NCBI GenBank assembly: GCA_030770535.1
Contig: JASVEC010000028.1
Span: 650,765-714,764 of the forward strand
From: Batkoa obscura
Taxonomy: Eukaryota > Entomophthoromycota > Entomophthoromycetes > Entomophthorales > Batkoaceae
DNA length: 64,000 bases
Reading direction: 5' to 3'
Shown here: piece by piece, positions 49,560 through 60,689 of the stretch
How positions within the stretch are numbered: the first letter of the stretch is position 1
Layout of the letters: each line of letters opens with the position of its first letter
Notes under the pieces: generated by a model
Told to the model about the DNA's origin: nothing
Database searches by the model: none
Seen by the model: only the letters and a program-made list of their open reading frames with translations
Translations under genes and position numbers: made by a program

Positions 49560-50030
49560 CCATATGTGATGATACCTATTCAACCATAGAACTAATTGTA
49601 TGATCATTAATGATTTCAACCTTTTACATGCATCACCAACTGAAGATTATTATGATAATCAAATACTTTATTGATCATTTTACTAATTTAATTTTATTAG
49701 ATGTTAAACACAAAGACATTATTATTGCACTGTTATAATAACTAAATGGTAAGTAATATGTTTCATTTAAATTCAGAATAGAATGTTGGCGTTGATGAAT
49801 GCAATTAACCATAGAACTAAGAATCTAATGAGAGCAATCACTAATGATTACAATTCAATGCATGCACCACTCTGAGCCAGATTCTATTTATTATAAATAA
49901 TTTTATTTTAAACATATATTAATATTCTTTTATTAGATGTAAGTAATAATTTCAATTCTTATTCTATTCATCAAAATGATGAAAAGATTTGAGCACTGGG
50001 CTCTGAATAGTTCTGAAGATAAGCTCTATA
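49560..50030. repeat. Degenerate tandem units, 225-bp period
   Basis: AACCATAGAACTAA occurs at 49582 and again at 49807. In each unit it is followed by ATCA-TAATGATT-CAA and CATGCA-CAC, then an AT-rich stretch ending TTATTAGATGT. Two units are clear; further TTATTAG-type boundaries near 50123, 50325 and 50528 may be older units. Confidence 0.5.
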
Positions 50031-50843
50031 TTCCTATCCAAAGACATTCAAACCGGATAGTTACTGATATTTTTATTAATATCATTAATTTTTATTGAGA
50101 ATATAATTCTAATTTATACTCATTAGATTGTAAATTATAATTCAAATGTAATAAGGTAGGTATTTATTTTGATTATTAATTTTTTAATTTTGCGTGATGA
50201 TTGATTTTCTGTCAGTTCTGCTTCTGATGCAAGTATGAAGCTAATAAATCTCTTACCAAATTATCTGATGAATTGAATTTTTATTAACTGTTATCTTTGA
50301 ATAATTTATTAATTTTCTATTATAGATATCCTAATGTATAGTTTGAAACTAAACATATAATGACTCATATAATTCTTTAATGTAAGTATTTAGTTTAATT
50401 CTATATTAACTCAAATGATGATCAATTCCGTGTTTCACCTGAAACTTTAATGATTACTAACCCCTTTTCAACCTGATTTTATTTAATCAATATAATTATC
50501 TAAGATAATGTATACTAATTATTGTTATTAGGTTCTACTATTGGTATACCACTAACCGACAACCTTAATAATTGTTTAACTAGTTTATTAAAAATAAATA
50601 TATTTATTGCTTATTTTTGTATATATCTATTTTCATAATTGAATCCTTACATATCTTTAATATTTCGTTTGTAAAAATAAAACCTGTTTTTTCACAGCTT
50701 TAATGATAGTGCAAAAATTCTACTCAAATGTAGCAACTGTTTAGAGGTTATTTCTAACTATTTTCATTTTTCAAGCGTAAAAATTAAACAGATTATTAAC
50801 TAAATTAATAAAAAACATCTCATCAGCATGCTTGACATTCAAC

Positions 50844-50946
50844 ATATGGGGGTGTCTTTTTGGCTTCATCACTTTTTCTATTTTTAAGCGCCATTTGAGT
50901 GGAAAAATTGGTAGTAAAATTCTTAAACACAAATACATCCCCATAT
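50844..50946 (+). mobile_element. 107-bp palindrome-ended MITE, copy 14
   Basis: Ends ATATGGGGGTG and CATCCCCATAT; inner AAGCGCCATTTGAGTGG. Confidence 0.87.
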
Positions 50947-51877
50947 AATAAAATTGTATTAAAAATTGGTTCTAAAATATGCATAGAACTAAAAGATTTG
51001 TTGCAAATAAAAACTTATTTTTTGAATCAAAAAACTAGTTACTTACAGGAAAATGTAATACGCTAGAAGGTAGTATTAAGTTTATAGATTTTAAAAAAAT
51101 AGGCAGCTATCTCTCTCTGTCCTCTAAAATAAGCTTATATTGTAAATTCAACTTGGATAAAGATAAATAGGATTATTAATAACGTAGGCATTCATCAGGG
51201 GTTAAATCAAAAGCTAAATTAATAAGTTTGCATTTATTATTTACATAAGATAAAATTACTTTTGTGAGACTATTTTTAAAAGTTAGTACACCTAATTTAA
51301 AGTCTTTATGGTTTTTTTTACTAAACTCAAAGCTTGGCCATGTAAATTTTTTTCTTTCCCCTCTTTTTTATTAGATAATTTTTTTAGCATAACTTCAATA
51401 ATGTATTTTAAATATGGTGAAAAGAGTTAGAAGATCATTAAAAGGAAAAAATTGGGATTCTGATTATTAGTAACAATAATGGTAGCAGTAATAGTAATAG
51501 TAATAGTAGTGTTTTTTTTTTAAAACTAAACTTTGATTTCAGTAATATAATAAAATGGGTGCATAATTCAATCAGTAAAATTAAAAAATTGACAACTTTA
51601 CGATTTTTTAAAAACTTGGCGTTGGGATTACTTGACTACAAAATTTAAAAAAAGTCAAAAATTCATCCCTAAATTAATATGATAACTACTCCAACTAACA
51701 GTTGTAATTTGGGGTGGATTCTATTTAGCAAAAGTATCCATATACAAAATTACTACTATTACATATCAATAACCCATCCCATAAATACTCCAACTCAACT
51801 CTCATAATAATTATCAAAAAATTATTACTATTATTATTATCTAATACTTAACAACACCTACAATACAGTCTATTAAA

Positions 51878-52273
51878 ATGAATAAATTAATCATCAATCT
51901 TACTATTCTCTCTTTTATTACCGCTGCTTCTACTTTAGTTAAACGTGAAGCTGACGGACTTGATTTAGGTTTAGGTTTGGATTTGGGCTTAGGAGGTGGC
52001 AAGCATGGCTCAGGTTCAGGTTCAGGTTCAGGTTCAGGTTATGACGTTGGATCAGGGTCAGGATCTAGTTACGGTTCGGGCTCAGGTTCAGAATCTAGTT
52101 ACGGCTCAGGATCTAACTACGGCTCGGGCTTGGGCTCAGGATCTAGCTATACTCCAGATTCTGGCCATAGTTCAGGCCATGGATATAGTCATGGCGGTTT
52201 AGGCTTAGGAGTAGGAGCTGGAAAAGGAGGACTTGGATTAGGACTTGCAGCCGGTGTTGGACTTGATCTCTAA
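51878..52273 (+). CDS. GRP6: secreted Gly/Ser-rich protein with KREA processing site
   Basis: 131 residues, the shortest member. Signal peptide MNKLIINLTILSFITAA, then STLV-K22-R23-EADG. A short GLDLGLGLDLGLGGG block is followed by a Ser/Gly/Tyr-rich core (SGSGYDVGSGSGSSYGSG) and a C-terminal GLGLGVGAGKGGLGLGLAAG close to that of GRP2 and GRP3. CATAAATACTC 97 bp upstream replaces the TATA-like box of the other copies. The 3' region has TAATTATTA, GTTAACTAA and AAAATAAAG as in the family. Confidence 0.83.
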   Translation: MNKLIINLTILSFITAASTLVKREADGLDLGLGLDLGLGGGKHGSGSGSGSGSGYDVGSGSGSSYGSGSGSESSYGSGSNYGSGLGSGSSYTPDSGHSSGHGYSHGGLGLGVGAGKGGLGLGLAAGVGLDL

Positions 52274-52392
52274 TTATTAGCATTTGATTTATTGCTTATA
52301 GTTAACTAATTTTTAACTTTATCAAAATAAAGTTTACCTCTATTTCATCAATGTTGAATGATATTCTATTGATTATTTACTCGATAAAATTT

Positions 52393-52497
52393 ATATGATG
52401 ATGTATTTTTATATTAAGAATTTTACTAGCAATTTTTCCACCAAATTGCGCTTAAAAAATGAAAAAAATGATGAAGCCAAAAAAAACACCCACATAT
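52393..52497 (-). mobile_element. 107-bp palindrome-ended MITE, copy 15
   Basis: Ends ATATGATGATG and CACCCACATAT, inverted. Confidence 0.82.
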
Positions 52498-52866
52498 CAA
52501 TATCAGTAAGTAGTGATGTTACAAATTAAACATTTAATTTAAATTCAATAGATTTACGATATTGCTATTTAGAATGCACTATAAGGATCAAATTCACTTG
52601 TATTTAATACTGTGAATGTATACGAATAATATGATATATTGTTCGAAAAATATTAAAATTTAATCAATTTATGAAAGGGCATAGAATTATACTAATATTA
52701 TTTAATTATATATTTGTTCATTTCAAGATTGCTACCTTTGCTAAACCATAAATGAGTTGTTTAGCAGCATTTAGCTCCAAATATTTCATACAAAAGTAGC
52801 GAAAGTTTAGTGTTAAGTAATAGCATATTATAAGTATTAATACACATATCAAACTCGAATTTAAAT

Positions 52867-52968
52867 ATATCGAGGTGTTTTTTGGTTTCATCGCTTTTTC
52901 CATTTTTTAAGCACAACTTAGTGGAAAAATTGCTAGTAAATTCCTAAACGAAAAATACATCCCCATAT
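52867..52968 (+). mobile_element. 107-bp palindrome-ended MITE, copy 16
   Basis: Left ATATCGAGGTG, right CATCCCCATAT; the inner block is shortened (AAGCACAACTTAGTGG). Confidence 0.82.
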
Positions 52969-53042
52969 TGATTTTTAAATCCCAAGCATCAAATTTGAAC
53001 TCCGAATTTCCTTTTTTAAAATCTTTGACTAAAAAAACTCCA

Positions 53043-53925
53043 ATGATTTATTCCATCTATCCAGGACTCAAAGACTATACGATAGTATTAGCCTCCTCCT
53101 CACCAAGAAGAAAAGAATTATTAGAAAAAATTGTAATCAAAAATTAAACTTATTTTATTACTTTAACTAATTACTTTATTTATCAAAAGGGTTTAGAGTT
53201 TCAAGTAAAAGCTTCCAATTTCGCTGAAGATTTAAACAAATCCGATTACTCCCCCATCGACTATTGTCAAAAAACGGCTTATTTAAAGACATTGGATGTA
53301 TATGATAGGATTAAAGTAACATCATTAAAGCAATCAATTAACGTTATTCTAAAAAATCAATAATGTCTATTATTATAGAAAGATATAACAAAACCATTAA
53401 TCATTATAGGGAGCGACACTGTTATATTAAAAGATAATAAGATATTGGAAAAACCAAAGAACAAATCAAATGCTTTAACAATGCTTACTTCACTTTCAGG
53501 GAGTACACATCAAGTGATTACGTGTCTTTGTTTAATTGTAAGAAAAGAATTTGAACTTCAGGAAATTAAAGAATATCAAAAGATCAATAAAACAGAAGTG
53601 ACTTTTGATCACATTGATGAAAAAGAGTTAATGGCCTATATTGATACCGAAGATCCATTGTAAGTCTTTATTTTTATTTATACTATTTTTTATATGAATA
53701 TAAAACTAATTTGTAACTAAATTTAAAAAGAGATAAAGCAGGTGGATATGGGATTCAAGGTCCAGCTTCTATTTTTATTAAAGAAATTAAAGGAGATTAT
53801 TATGGTGTGGTAAGTGATTTTTTATGTATTTTTTAATATGATATTGAGATATGTTTTTTTTATGATAGATGGGGTTTTCATTAAACACATTTTATACTAT
53901 GTTGAAGGAAGTGTTCAAGAAATAA
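53043..53925 (+). CDS. Maf/ASMTL-type nucleoside triphosphate pyrophosphatase
   Basis: House-cleaning enzyme that hydrolyses non-canonical or modified NTPs to NMP and pyrophosphate; cytosolic. The start [23 protein letters not shown] carries the Maf substrate-binding signature (SSSPRR, about residues 18-23). Spliced exons then give [28 protein letters not shown] (catalytic Asp in the ADTVV-like motif), [30 protein letters not shown], the C-terminal [22 protein letters not shown] and GDYYGVMGFSLN. These are the family's ordered motifs. Four short introns are visible and the stop is TAA 53923-53925. The length, about 210 residues, is normal. Confidence 0.93.
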
Positions 53926-54352
53926 ATAAGAGCGTTGTTTCAGCTGAAGATAAGTTATGAAGGTTACTAAAGTTGACGTTTTGGATAAAATATTCTATAA
54001 AATAAAATACAATAGATTCAATTATAAATATGGAAATGTTTTTAATGTTAATGAATTAGCCCAATAGTCTTTTAAAATCTTGTTGCTGTATTGATAACGG
54101 ATAAAGCAATAAAAATAGACTAATATTAGATTGATAAATATTTTAATATTATTACGAGTAAACAATTTTTTAAATATAATATTAAGATCAATAAACGTTT
54201 TATTTTTATTTTGTTTTGCTTAGTTCACTTCAATATTGAAAGCTTTTGATTGGCTGATATACTTCAAATGACAAAATCTTTAAAATATCGTAATTTCAAA
54301 ACTCTAAAGCTCAAAAAAATTTATTCATCTTTTACTTTTGACAATAAACAAA
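53926..54352. other. Intergenic spacer
   Basis: About 430 bp between the Maf gene and the truncated rhomboid; nothing recognised. Confidence 0.5.
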
Positions 54353-54826
54353 ATGATAAAATTTCCAGTAAATTTAATTAAGAATAAAATACTGGGTGGA
54401 TCTTTAAAGGCAAATCCAATTTCCAATGTTAAATTAAATTTTTTTTCCAATGTAAAATTGTTAAATGTAAAACCCACACTAGTAGCACCAATTAAACCAA
54501 GTCAATTTATACAATCCAGATTCTACCGAGTATATAATCAACGCCCCCAAACTCTCATTAGCACCCTTAAAAACCGTTTTCAAAACCCAGATGCCATCGC
54601 TTATACTATCATAGGCGCTAACGTCGCTGTATTTCTTATCATTCAACTATTATATTTAGAAAAAGATCAACGAAAATTAATGAGATTAAGATATTGGGTC
54701 CATAATAACTTATGTATCTCCTATAATAATATTCAACAACATAGATATTGGACATTGTTAACAAATGGCTTTTGTCATGAAAACTTTGGCCATATTTTTA
54801 AAGTTATCAATATGAAATCATTTTAA
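54353..54826 (+). pseudogene. Truncated mitochondrial rhomboid protease
   Basis: From ATG 54353 the product starts with a basic, Asn/Lys/Phe-rich mitochondrial targeting sequence (MIKFPVNLIKNKIL). A PARL/Pcp1-like first membrane segment follows (AIAYTIIGANVAVFLIIQLL), then the conserved stretch RYWTLLTNGFCHENFGHIF. Normal rhomboids continue from this His/Asn region into the GxSG catalytic-Ser helix and the catalytic His. Here the frame ends within about eight residues (VINMKSF) and no exon with GxSG was seen downstream. The following DNA belongs to a minus-strand relic. It is therefore a 5' fragment left by a rearrangement, unless a distant exon exists outside what I can recognise. Confidence 0.65.
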
Positions 54827-57200
54827 TACTTTAAGTTTAATAGTTTCTATCTTTTCGCACTTAAAACAATTCACAGTATGATTTGTTTTCAAGTTAATCA
54901 CCTTTTCTAACTCCTTGACCTTAGCCATTATTCTTAATACTGTAGAATCCACTTCTATATCTAATAATTGAAAGTAACTAGCTTGTTTAAAACCTTTCAT
55001 AAAATCTTGTTTTTTCCTCTCCTACTTCTCCGTCCTATATAGTACTCTCCAATCCATAAAATTAGCACTTGCATTCAACCAAGCATTATAAGTCACAGCT
55101 AATACCAAAGTAAAAAAAAGGCAATGGAAGTACCGAATACTATTAGTTATTAGTAAATTGCCCTCTACCAAAAACAGATGGTAAAAAAAATTGAGATACA
55201 ATTAAAGAAGCAATCACTCGATTGACTACTGTTTTCCATAATCTAGTACCAGATTCTATTCTTGTTTAATATTGGTTTAATATTTGATATTTATAAATAA
55301 ATATCCAATTGTTCAATTGATGATTACAAATGGAATTATAATAGGTGAGGAGGTAGCTAATAACAATAAAATACTTAAATTAAAACATTGACGTGCATAA
55401 TTGACAGGGTAATCAAAAGGCTAAGGAGAAGTGAACGATTTAAGTACACATGGTGAGTAATAAAGAGTATAGTTAGGAATTATACATTTAAAAAAATTTA
55501 TGATTTTTATAAATTCTACTAAATAACCTAAACAACTGACAGCTAATTGATTAATCCAAAATGCAGAAGCAATAATAATATTGTCTGTTGTTTTAGTGGT
55601 AATATATATAATCAAATGACGGCTTGTTTCTATAAACCCTTTCGATGAAAGGATACTAGCCCATTGTATATGTTTTATTACGCCTGGCAAAACGGTTATT
55701 ACATTGATTACTATTAAATAATTAATTAATAAAAAAGCAAAACATTTGGACAATAGTCTTCGATCTACAGAACTATGGGTGTTTGCTCCTTGACTAATTG
55801 ACAATTTTCTTAAAACATATTGCATAATTAGCATGGCCCATAATGTGGATAATGGAGATGCAATACCATCTAGTAGCACCGTTGCAGCCACTTTGGTATC
55901 CAGATGCCACTTATTTTCAGTAATCAAATTGATGAAAGTAGTAATTGGTAAGCCAGTAACAATGGGGATTGGAATTGCGGCTAATAATAAAATAATCAAG
56001 AAAATCAAGGTATAAAAAACATATTTTTTCGTTCTATTTTCGTAGCTGGATGTGGTGCCAATATAAAATCAGGTGGATTAATTATACTTTCTAATTTGGG
56101 ACCTGTGCCCCTCTCTAATTCTTGAATAGCAAAGTGTACTTTGTATAGATCTTTAAAATAAATAAAACCCATAGTTAGTAATTGATTCAATTGTCTTAAA
56201 TGGGGTTGTATGTTTTCATTGAGTTATAAAAGTTGACGGAAATAGTATCAAATCGATTTAGTTTATTTTCCGTTTTGATAAAGAATAGCTTTTTTAAGTT
56301 TATTTTTAAAATCGATTTGTTTCTAGTAACCTGATTTATCTACGTTTACTGTCAATTTCATTCTACTTCTTCTATCAAAGAATTGTATTTTTTAACATGT
56401 TGAGCGAGCTTTGACACTTTGGACACTACAAAACAACCTCTAGCTTTAAATCTTAAATTCAACTCATCTACAAATCTCTTGAACTTTTATTGATCTCTCA
56501 ACTCCATTGGTAAATTCAATACCATAATTCCTAAACTACTATCCAGCTCTATATACTTTTCTGATTCAAAATAAACCTGCCTCAGGTGAATATGTTCCAA
56601 ACTATACTTAGAAGAAACTAAATAGCAACAGCTACAACCCAAGAAAAAGTAGCATTAGCCCAAATTACATTACTTCCCGATTGGCCCAATAGATTAAATA
56701 CTTGTAAATTGGACTCCCAACTGGAATCTTTTGGATCTAACTCTTCATTCCAATTACCAAAAAATAACTGAATATGATTAATATTATTGCAAAAGGAAAT
56801 AATACTAAGCTGAAAGTCAATACCAAATGAATGAATCTTAAAAACATATAAACATCTAAACCATACATTTTTAAAATTTTATCTTCCGTTGTGTACTACA
56901 TTGGGTAGATCCAATCGAAAAAATCTTGACCGGCTTGGAGTTTTGCTTTCTAGTTGTATTAAATTAGTTTTATCTCTTTATTCCTTTACTATTTACCGAA
57001 ATCCTTCGGTTTTTTCGGTCTATCGTAAATAGCTAGTATTAAAGTACAATTAATAAAAGTTACTGTTTAATACATAATTGGATTACTGTTATCGAAAGCT
57101 TTTAGTATCGAGAATAGTAGTAATAAAAATAAAGCTATCAACACACACATTAAATTCTGATAGATAAAGGAGTCGAGGGTTACTTTGATTTCTCCTTTCA
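54827..57200 (-). pseudogene. CSC1/OSCA (TMEM63, DUF221) calcium-permeable channel, broken
   Basis: Minus-strand segments of a CSC1-type mechanosensitive/osmosensitive channel occur in the right order but different frames. KMYGLDVYMFLRFIHLVLTF lies near 56800-56870, VSKVSKLAQHVKKYNSLIEE near 56350-56430, PHPATKIERKN near 56020-56050. The largest intact part, 55421-56008, has AAIPIPIVTGLPITTFINLI, HSSVDRRLLSKCFAFLLIN and several membrane segments. FDYPVNYARQCFNLSILLLL and SSPIIIPFVIIN, matching the late pore-region helices, lie near 55310-55420. The pieces are separated by stops and several frameshifts that short introns do not explain. A frame at 54818-55000 (ASYFQLLDIEVDSTVLR) may be unrelated debris. 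Confidence 0.65.
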
Positions 57201-57410
57201 AAAATAGCCAAGGAAGTCTAACATTACAAGATATTATTGGGTACAGATTAAGAAAATAAGTAAAATTTAAAAAAAGTGAATCAAGTAATATTTATTATTT
57301 ATTTATAGCTTTTGTTTTCTTTTGCGCTATTACATAAATTACTTTTTAGATTTGTATTATTCGTTTATGTTGATTATTAAGGGAAGTAAATCTATTTAGG
57401 GTTTTTTAAA

Positions 57411-57512
57411 TAAAGGGATGCATTTTTTGTTTAAGAATTTTACTAACAATTTTTCCACTTAAGTAGCACTTAAAAGATGGAAAAAGTGAAGTCAAAAAAA
57501 ATACTCCTATAT
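57411..57512 (-). mobile_element. 107-bp palindrome-ended MITE, copy 17 (left end diverged)
   Basis: Left TAAAGGGATG, right ATACTCCTATAT; inner TTTCCACTTAAGTAGCACTT, inverted orientation. Confidence 0.78.
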
Positions 57513-57923
57513 CCTACATTGGAAGTACACCATTCTACTTATAAGTTAAAGTTGAATTATTAACATTAAATAATTTGACAGTATGATTTATTGGTATTTT
57601 TTTGTTTGTTTAATAGCCTTGAGAGCTTTAATAATATTTTTCTCATTATATTTATTTTTCATTATACAATATTTAATAAAAAATCATTTTTTCTTATATT
57701 ATTTAATTTTATACTTTTTACCCCTACGAACTTATAAATCACCATTGATTCAAAGCCACACTATTAATTATTATCTTGAAAGGTTAATTTTCATACATAA
57801 TATAGTAAGATATAATATTTGGTATTATAGTATTTAATTACTCTTTTTAAAATTTGTGATTATTTGATTTATAAATAAATTACTGCTGAACATGGTTTAG
57901 GTTTAGTTCATCACTGTATTTAT

Positions 57924-58025
57924 ATATGGGGGTGTTTTTTAGCTTCATTTTTTCTATTTTTTAAGCATTATTTGAGCGGAAAAATTGTTGGTAAAATTCT
58001 TAAACACAAAAATACATCCCCATAT
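57924..58025 (+). mobile_element. 107-bp palindrome-ended MITE, copy 18
   Basis: Ends ATATGGGGGTG and CATCCCCATAT; 168 bp past the 3' end of the OPT gene. Confidence 0.87.
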
Positions 58026-58192
58026 TTACGATTTATTTATCATACTATTATTTTAGCTAAGTTCGAAAAAATGAAAACTTTTATTAAAATTGAAATGTGG
58101 TACAATATGGCCTATTTATTTAACTTGAATAACGTATCAAAAAGGGTACAAAATAATTAAAGAACAAATAATAAATGGACCATCCCATTAAA

Positions 58193-60243
58193 TTAACATC
58201 TTTTTGGATCATTATCGGGACATCCGAACCCTACAGCATATTTACCTTGGTCGACTCCAGCAATGGTTAGTATAGCTGTTATTAATCCACCGATTCCTTC
58301 TCCACCTATCATTCCTGCTGCAATTGACATCATTAAAAGATTATGACTCTCTGGGTTACGTTTATTCCAGAAATATCCAAATATAGCACCTATGGAAAGC
58401 GTAATAGGAACAGCTGGTTGAGGAACACAGAAGGCCAAGCCCATAACCCCAAAGTTAGGTATATAATTACTGTATTTTTTCAAAAATTTGCTTTTTAATA
58501 AAGCACCTATAATACTAACACATCCCATTACTATACAAGCAATACGACATGATGGTGGGAATAATTTATCTGCTCCGCTAGTAAGTAGCAATGCAAGATT
58601 TTGAAACGATGCTGCGCCAGGGGCAGGGAAAGGACAAAGTGGATCAAGAGTCTTACTTAAATACAAGGATATCCAGCGGCAAACAATTGAAAGATAGCTA
58701 CAGCAACAAAAATCCCAGGAATAGTTGCTAAAACTTGAGCATAAAATTGATATTTTGGTGCAGCACCTACGTCATGTCCAGTTTTTAAATCTCCGACCAT
58801 TTCCGAAGCTTGTAACGTTGTTTGAGTACTATAACCAGTAAGCATTAAACTACTTGATAGTGCCATGTTAACATCAGCAGATGGAATGACTGAAAATATA
58901 ATTTGAACTATTTTAGATATAGCAGCACCTGAATTTATATTTGTTTGTGCTGCAATCAAAGTCCCGACATAGGAAAGTAAGAAACTTAAGATGGCACATA
59001 AGATAGTTTTACCAGTGCCAATATTTAAATAGAAATGATTTACCAAAATGTTTACTATTAAGGAGGTTATAAGACCAACAACCCACATCCAAGTTGGAAC
59101 TTGTTCATTTGGTGGTGCAGGGTCATCGTGATCTTTATGTTCTACATTTTGTACATTTTGTACATTTGATGGAGAAAAGCGTCTATAATAGTAATTCTTT
59201 AAAGAAATCAATGGGCTTTTGAATCCAGTGAAAACAGTATCGTAGTTAACTATTAATTCAGTGAAACTGTATGTAAGCATCATTATGATACCAATCCAAA
59301 GATTCCATTGTACGATAGAAGTACCAGTGGGATTCTCAGCAATAACTAAACTCTTTCCAACAATATCTGTTAGGTAAAAAACACAAGGCCCTATTATGCC
59401 CCAAGCAAGCAAAGCTCCACCAAGGAAAGAAAATGAGGTATTTAATCCAACCATCATTCCACAACCAAAAAACGCAGGAGTGACCTGTGCTCTCCACCCC
59501 CAGATAGCATCCACATCTATCACACTAGCATTATTAGCGGCTGACCCAACCCAATAAAAGAAATGAAGATCCCATAAAAAGGGAATGAAAAAAGTAAATA
59601 CACGATAAAGTAAAGAGCCGGCAAATGGAACCATCATATACCAAAGTTGTTTGGAAGCGTTGCCACTTGATTTTTTATGAAGATTCTTGATCACTTGAGA
59701 CACTGCGGCCGGTCCTGGAAAAGGAAGTTTCTGTTTCAAAATAAAAGTGGTTCTTAAAGGAATAGCAAAAAACATGCCATAAAATGAAGCTGGAATAAGC
59801 CAGCAAATTAATAATCCCCATGAGAGATGAAGTGGTGGAAGTAGCCCCAATCGATATGCAGCTGGGATAACCGAAGAGAAAACGGCCGTTAGCCCAGCAG
59901 TTGCAGTAGCAGCTGTTTGTATTGTACAGGTTTCTCTGACACCAAGTGGGCCTCCGCCAAGATAAAGTGGTAAATGAGATATTAATTGAACAATACCAAA
60001 ACCAGCAATTGAACCAAAAAAAGATCCTAAAAATTGCCATCCGGCTTTTAAACCCATATATATATTACTTGCACCAAGGATACAGCCTAAAAGAGTACCA
60101 ACAGCAATAGAACGGAATGTGAATTGATAATCTACTATATCTTCTGGAACGCCACGGTCATTAATGTTTTGAATTTCATATCTAGTGTCATCCTTTTCAC
60201 CTATAAAGGCGTCATCAACGTAGCTTTTTTCGTTGGAAGCCAT
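58193..60243 (-). CDS. OPT-family oligopeptide/metal-chelate transporter (one apparent frameshift)
   Basis: Proton-coupled plasma-membrane importer of small peptides or peptide-like metal chelates. It starts MASNEKSYVDDAFIGEKDD (cytosolic, acidic) at ATG 60243. About 15 membrane segments follow: VGTLLGCILGASNIYMGLKAG, GGGPLGVRETCTIQTAATAT, KLPFPGPAAVSQVIKNL, NTSFSFLGGALLAWGIIGP, a polar loop with NVQNVQNVEHKDHDDPAPP, TNINSGAAISKIVQIIF, and QASEMVGDLKTGHDVGAAPK. The first frame runs 60243-58657 and ends just after LFAAGYPCI. The conserved continuation (DPLCPFPAPGAASFQNLALL) is in another frame (58193-58666), and the two overlap by about 10 bp. The break near 58660-58670 is too short for an intron. 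It is a sequencing error, a real frameshift or, less likely, recoding. The stop is TAA and the end is CPDNDPKRC. Confidence 0.88.
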
Positions 60244-60585
60244 TTTTTAATAGTGAATAAAAATTAGAAAAAAATAACAAAGCAAGGGTATTTATGATCT
60301 AATCAAGTTTGAAAAAGCAATTACTTAATTTAGATAGATTTCGAATAAGCAGGAAATCTATTTTTAAAGAACAAACTAAATATTCTGACAAGTAGAGTGT
60401 ATAAAATTCAAAAAAAAAGGCTAAATTCACTAAACGAGTAAAATATAATAAACCTCGCGTTTAATCATAATTAGTATAAAGTATATAAGGCACATATGTT
60501 TATTTAGTATAAATAAAAGAACTTTAAAAATATAGATGAACATTGTTTATATTTGAAAACTTAATTTGTCTCTAATCTATAGATT

Positions 60586-60689
60586 ATATGAGGATGTATT
60601 TTTGTTTATTAATTTTAATATTAATTTTTCCTCTCAAATTGCACTTAAAATGGAAAAAATGATGAAACCAAAAAAAACACCCCCCATAT
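60586..60689 (-). mobile_element. 107-bp palindrome-ended MITE, copy 19
   Basis: Left ATATGAGGATG, right CACCCCCCATAT, inverted; inner TTTCCTCTCAAATTGCACTT. Confidence 0.83.

Larger units (their letters stand above)
47505..51877. other. Large gene-poor region with tandem exon-like units and one MITE
   Basis: 4.4 kb. It holds degenerate units with a 225-bp period at 49560-50030 and MITE copy 14 at 50844-50946, plus a short (GTAATA)n run near 51483-51510. I see no intact gene; the 63-codon frame at 48845 has no features. Confidence 0.5.
52274..53042. other. Intergenic with two MITEs
   Basis: 770 bp, of which about 207 bp are MITE copies 15 and 16 in opposite orientation. No gene. Confidence 0.55.
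57201..58192. other. Intergenic with two MITEs
   Basis: About 1 kb with MITE copies 17 and 18 in opposite orientation. The 84-codon hydrophobic frame at 57583-57837 is AT-driven and not called. Confidence 0.5.

Noticed and set aside
51996-52202. Second plus-strand frame in GRP6 (VQVQVQV-rich)
   Set aside because: Out-of-frame reading of the same GGTTCA/GGATCT repeats.
57583-57837. 84-codon hydrophobic frame
   Set aside because: Phe/Ile/Tyr/Leu-only composition expected from AT-rich DNA; no neighbouring exon or motif.
59675-60040. 121-codon minus-strand frame inside the OPT gene
   Set aside because: Alternate frame of the transporter; Trp/Cys-rich translation with no family resemblance.
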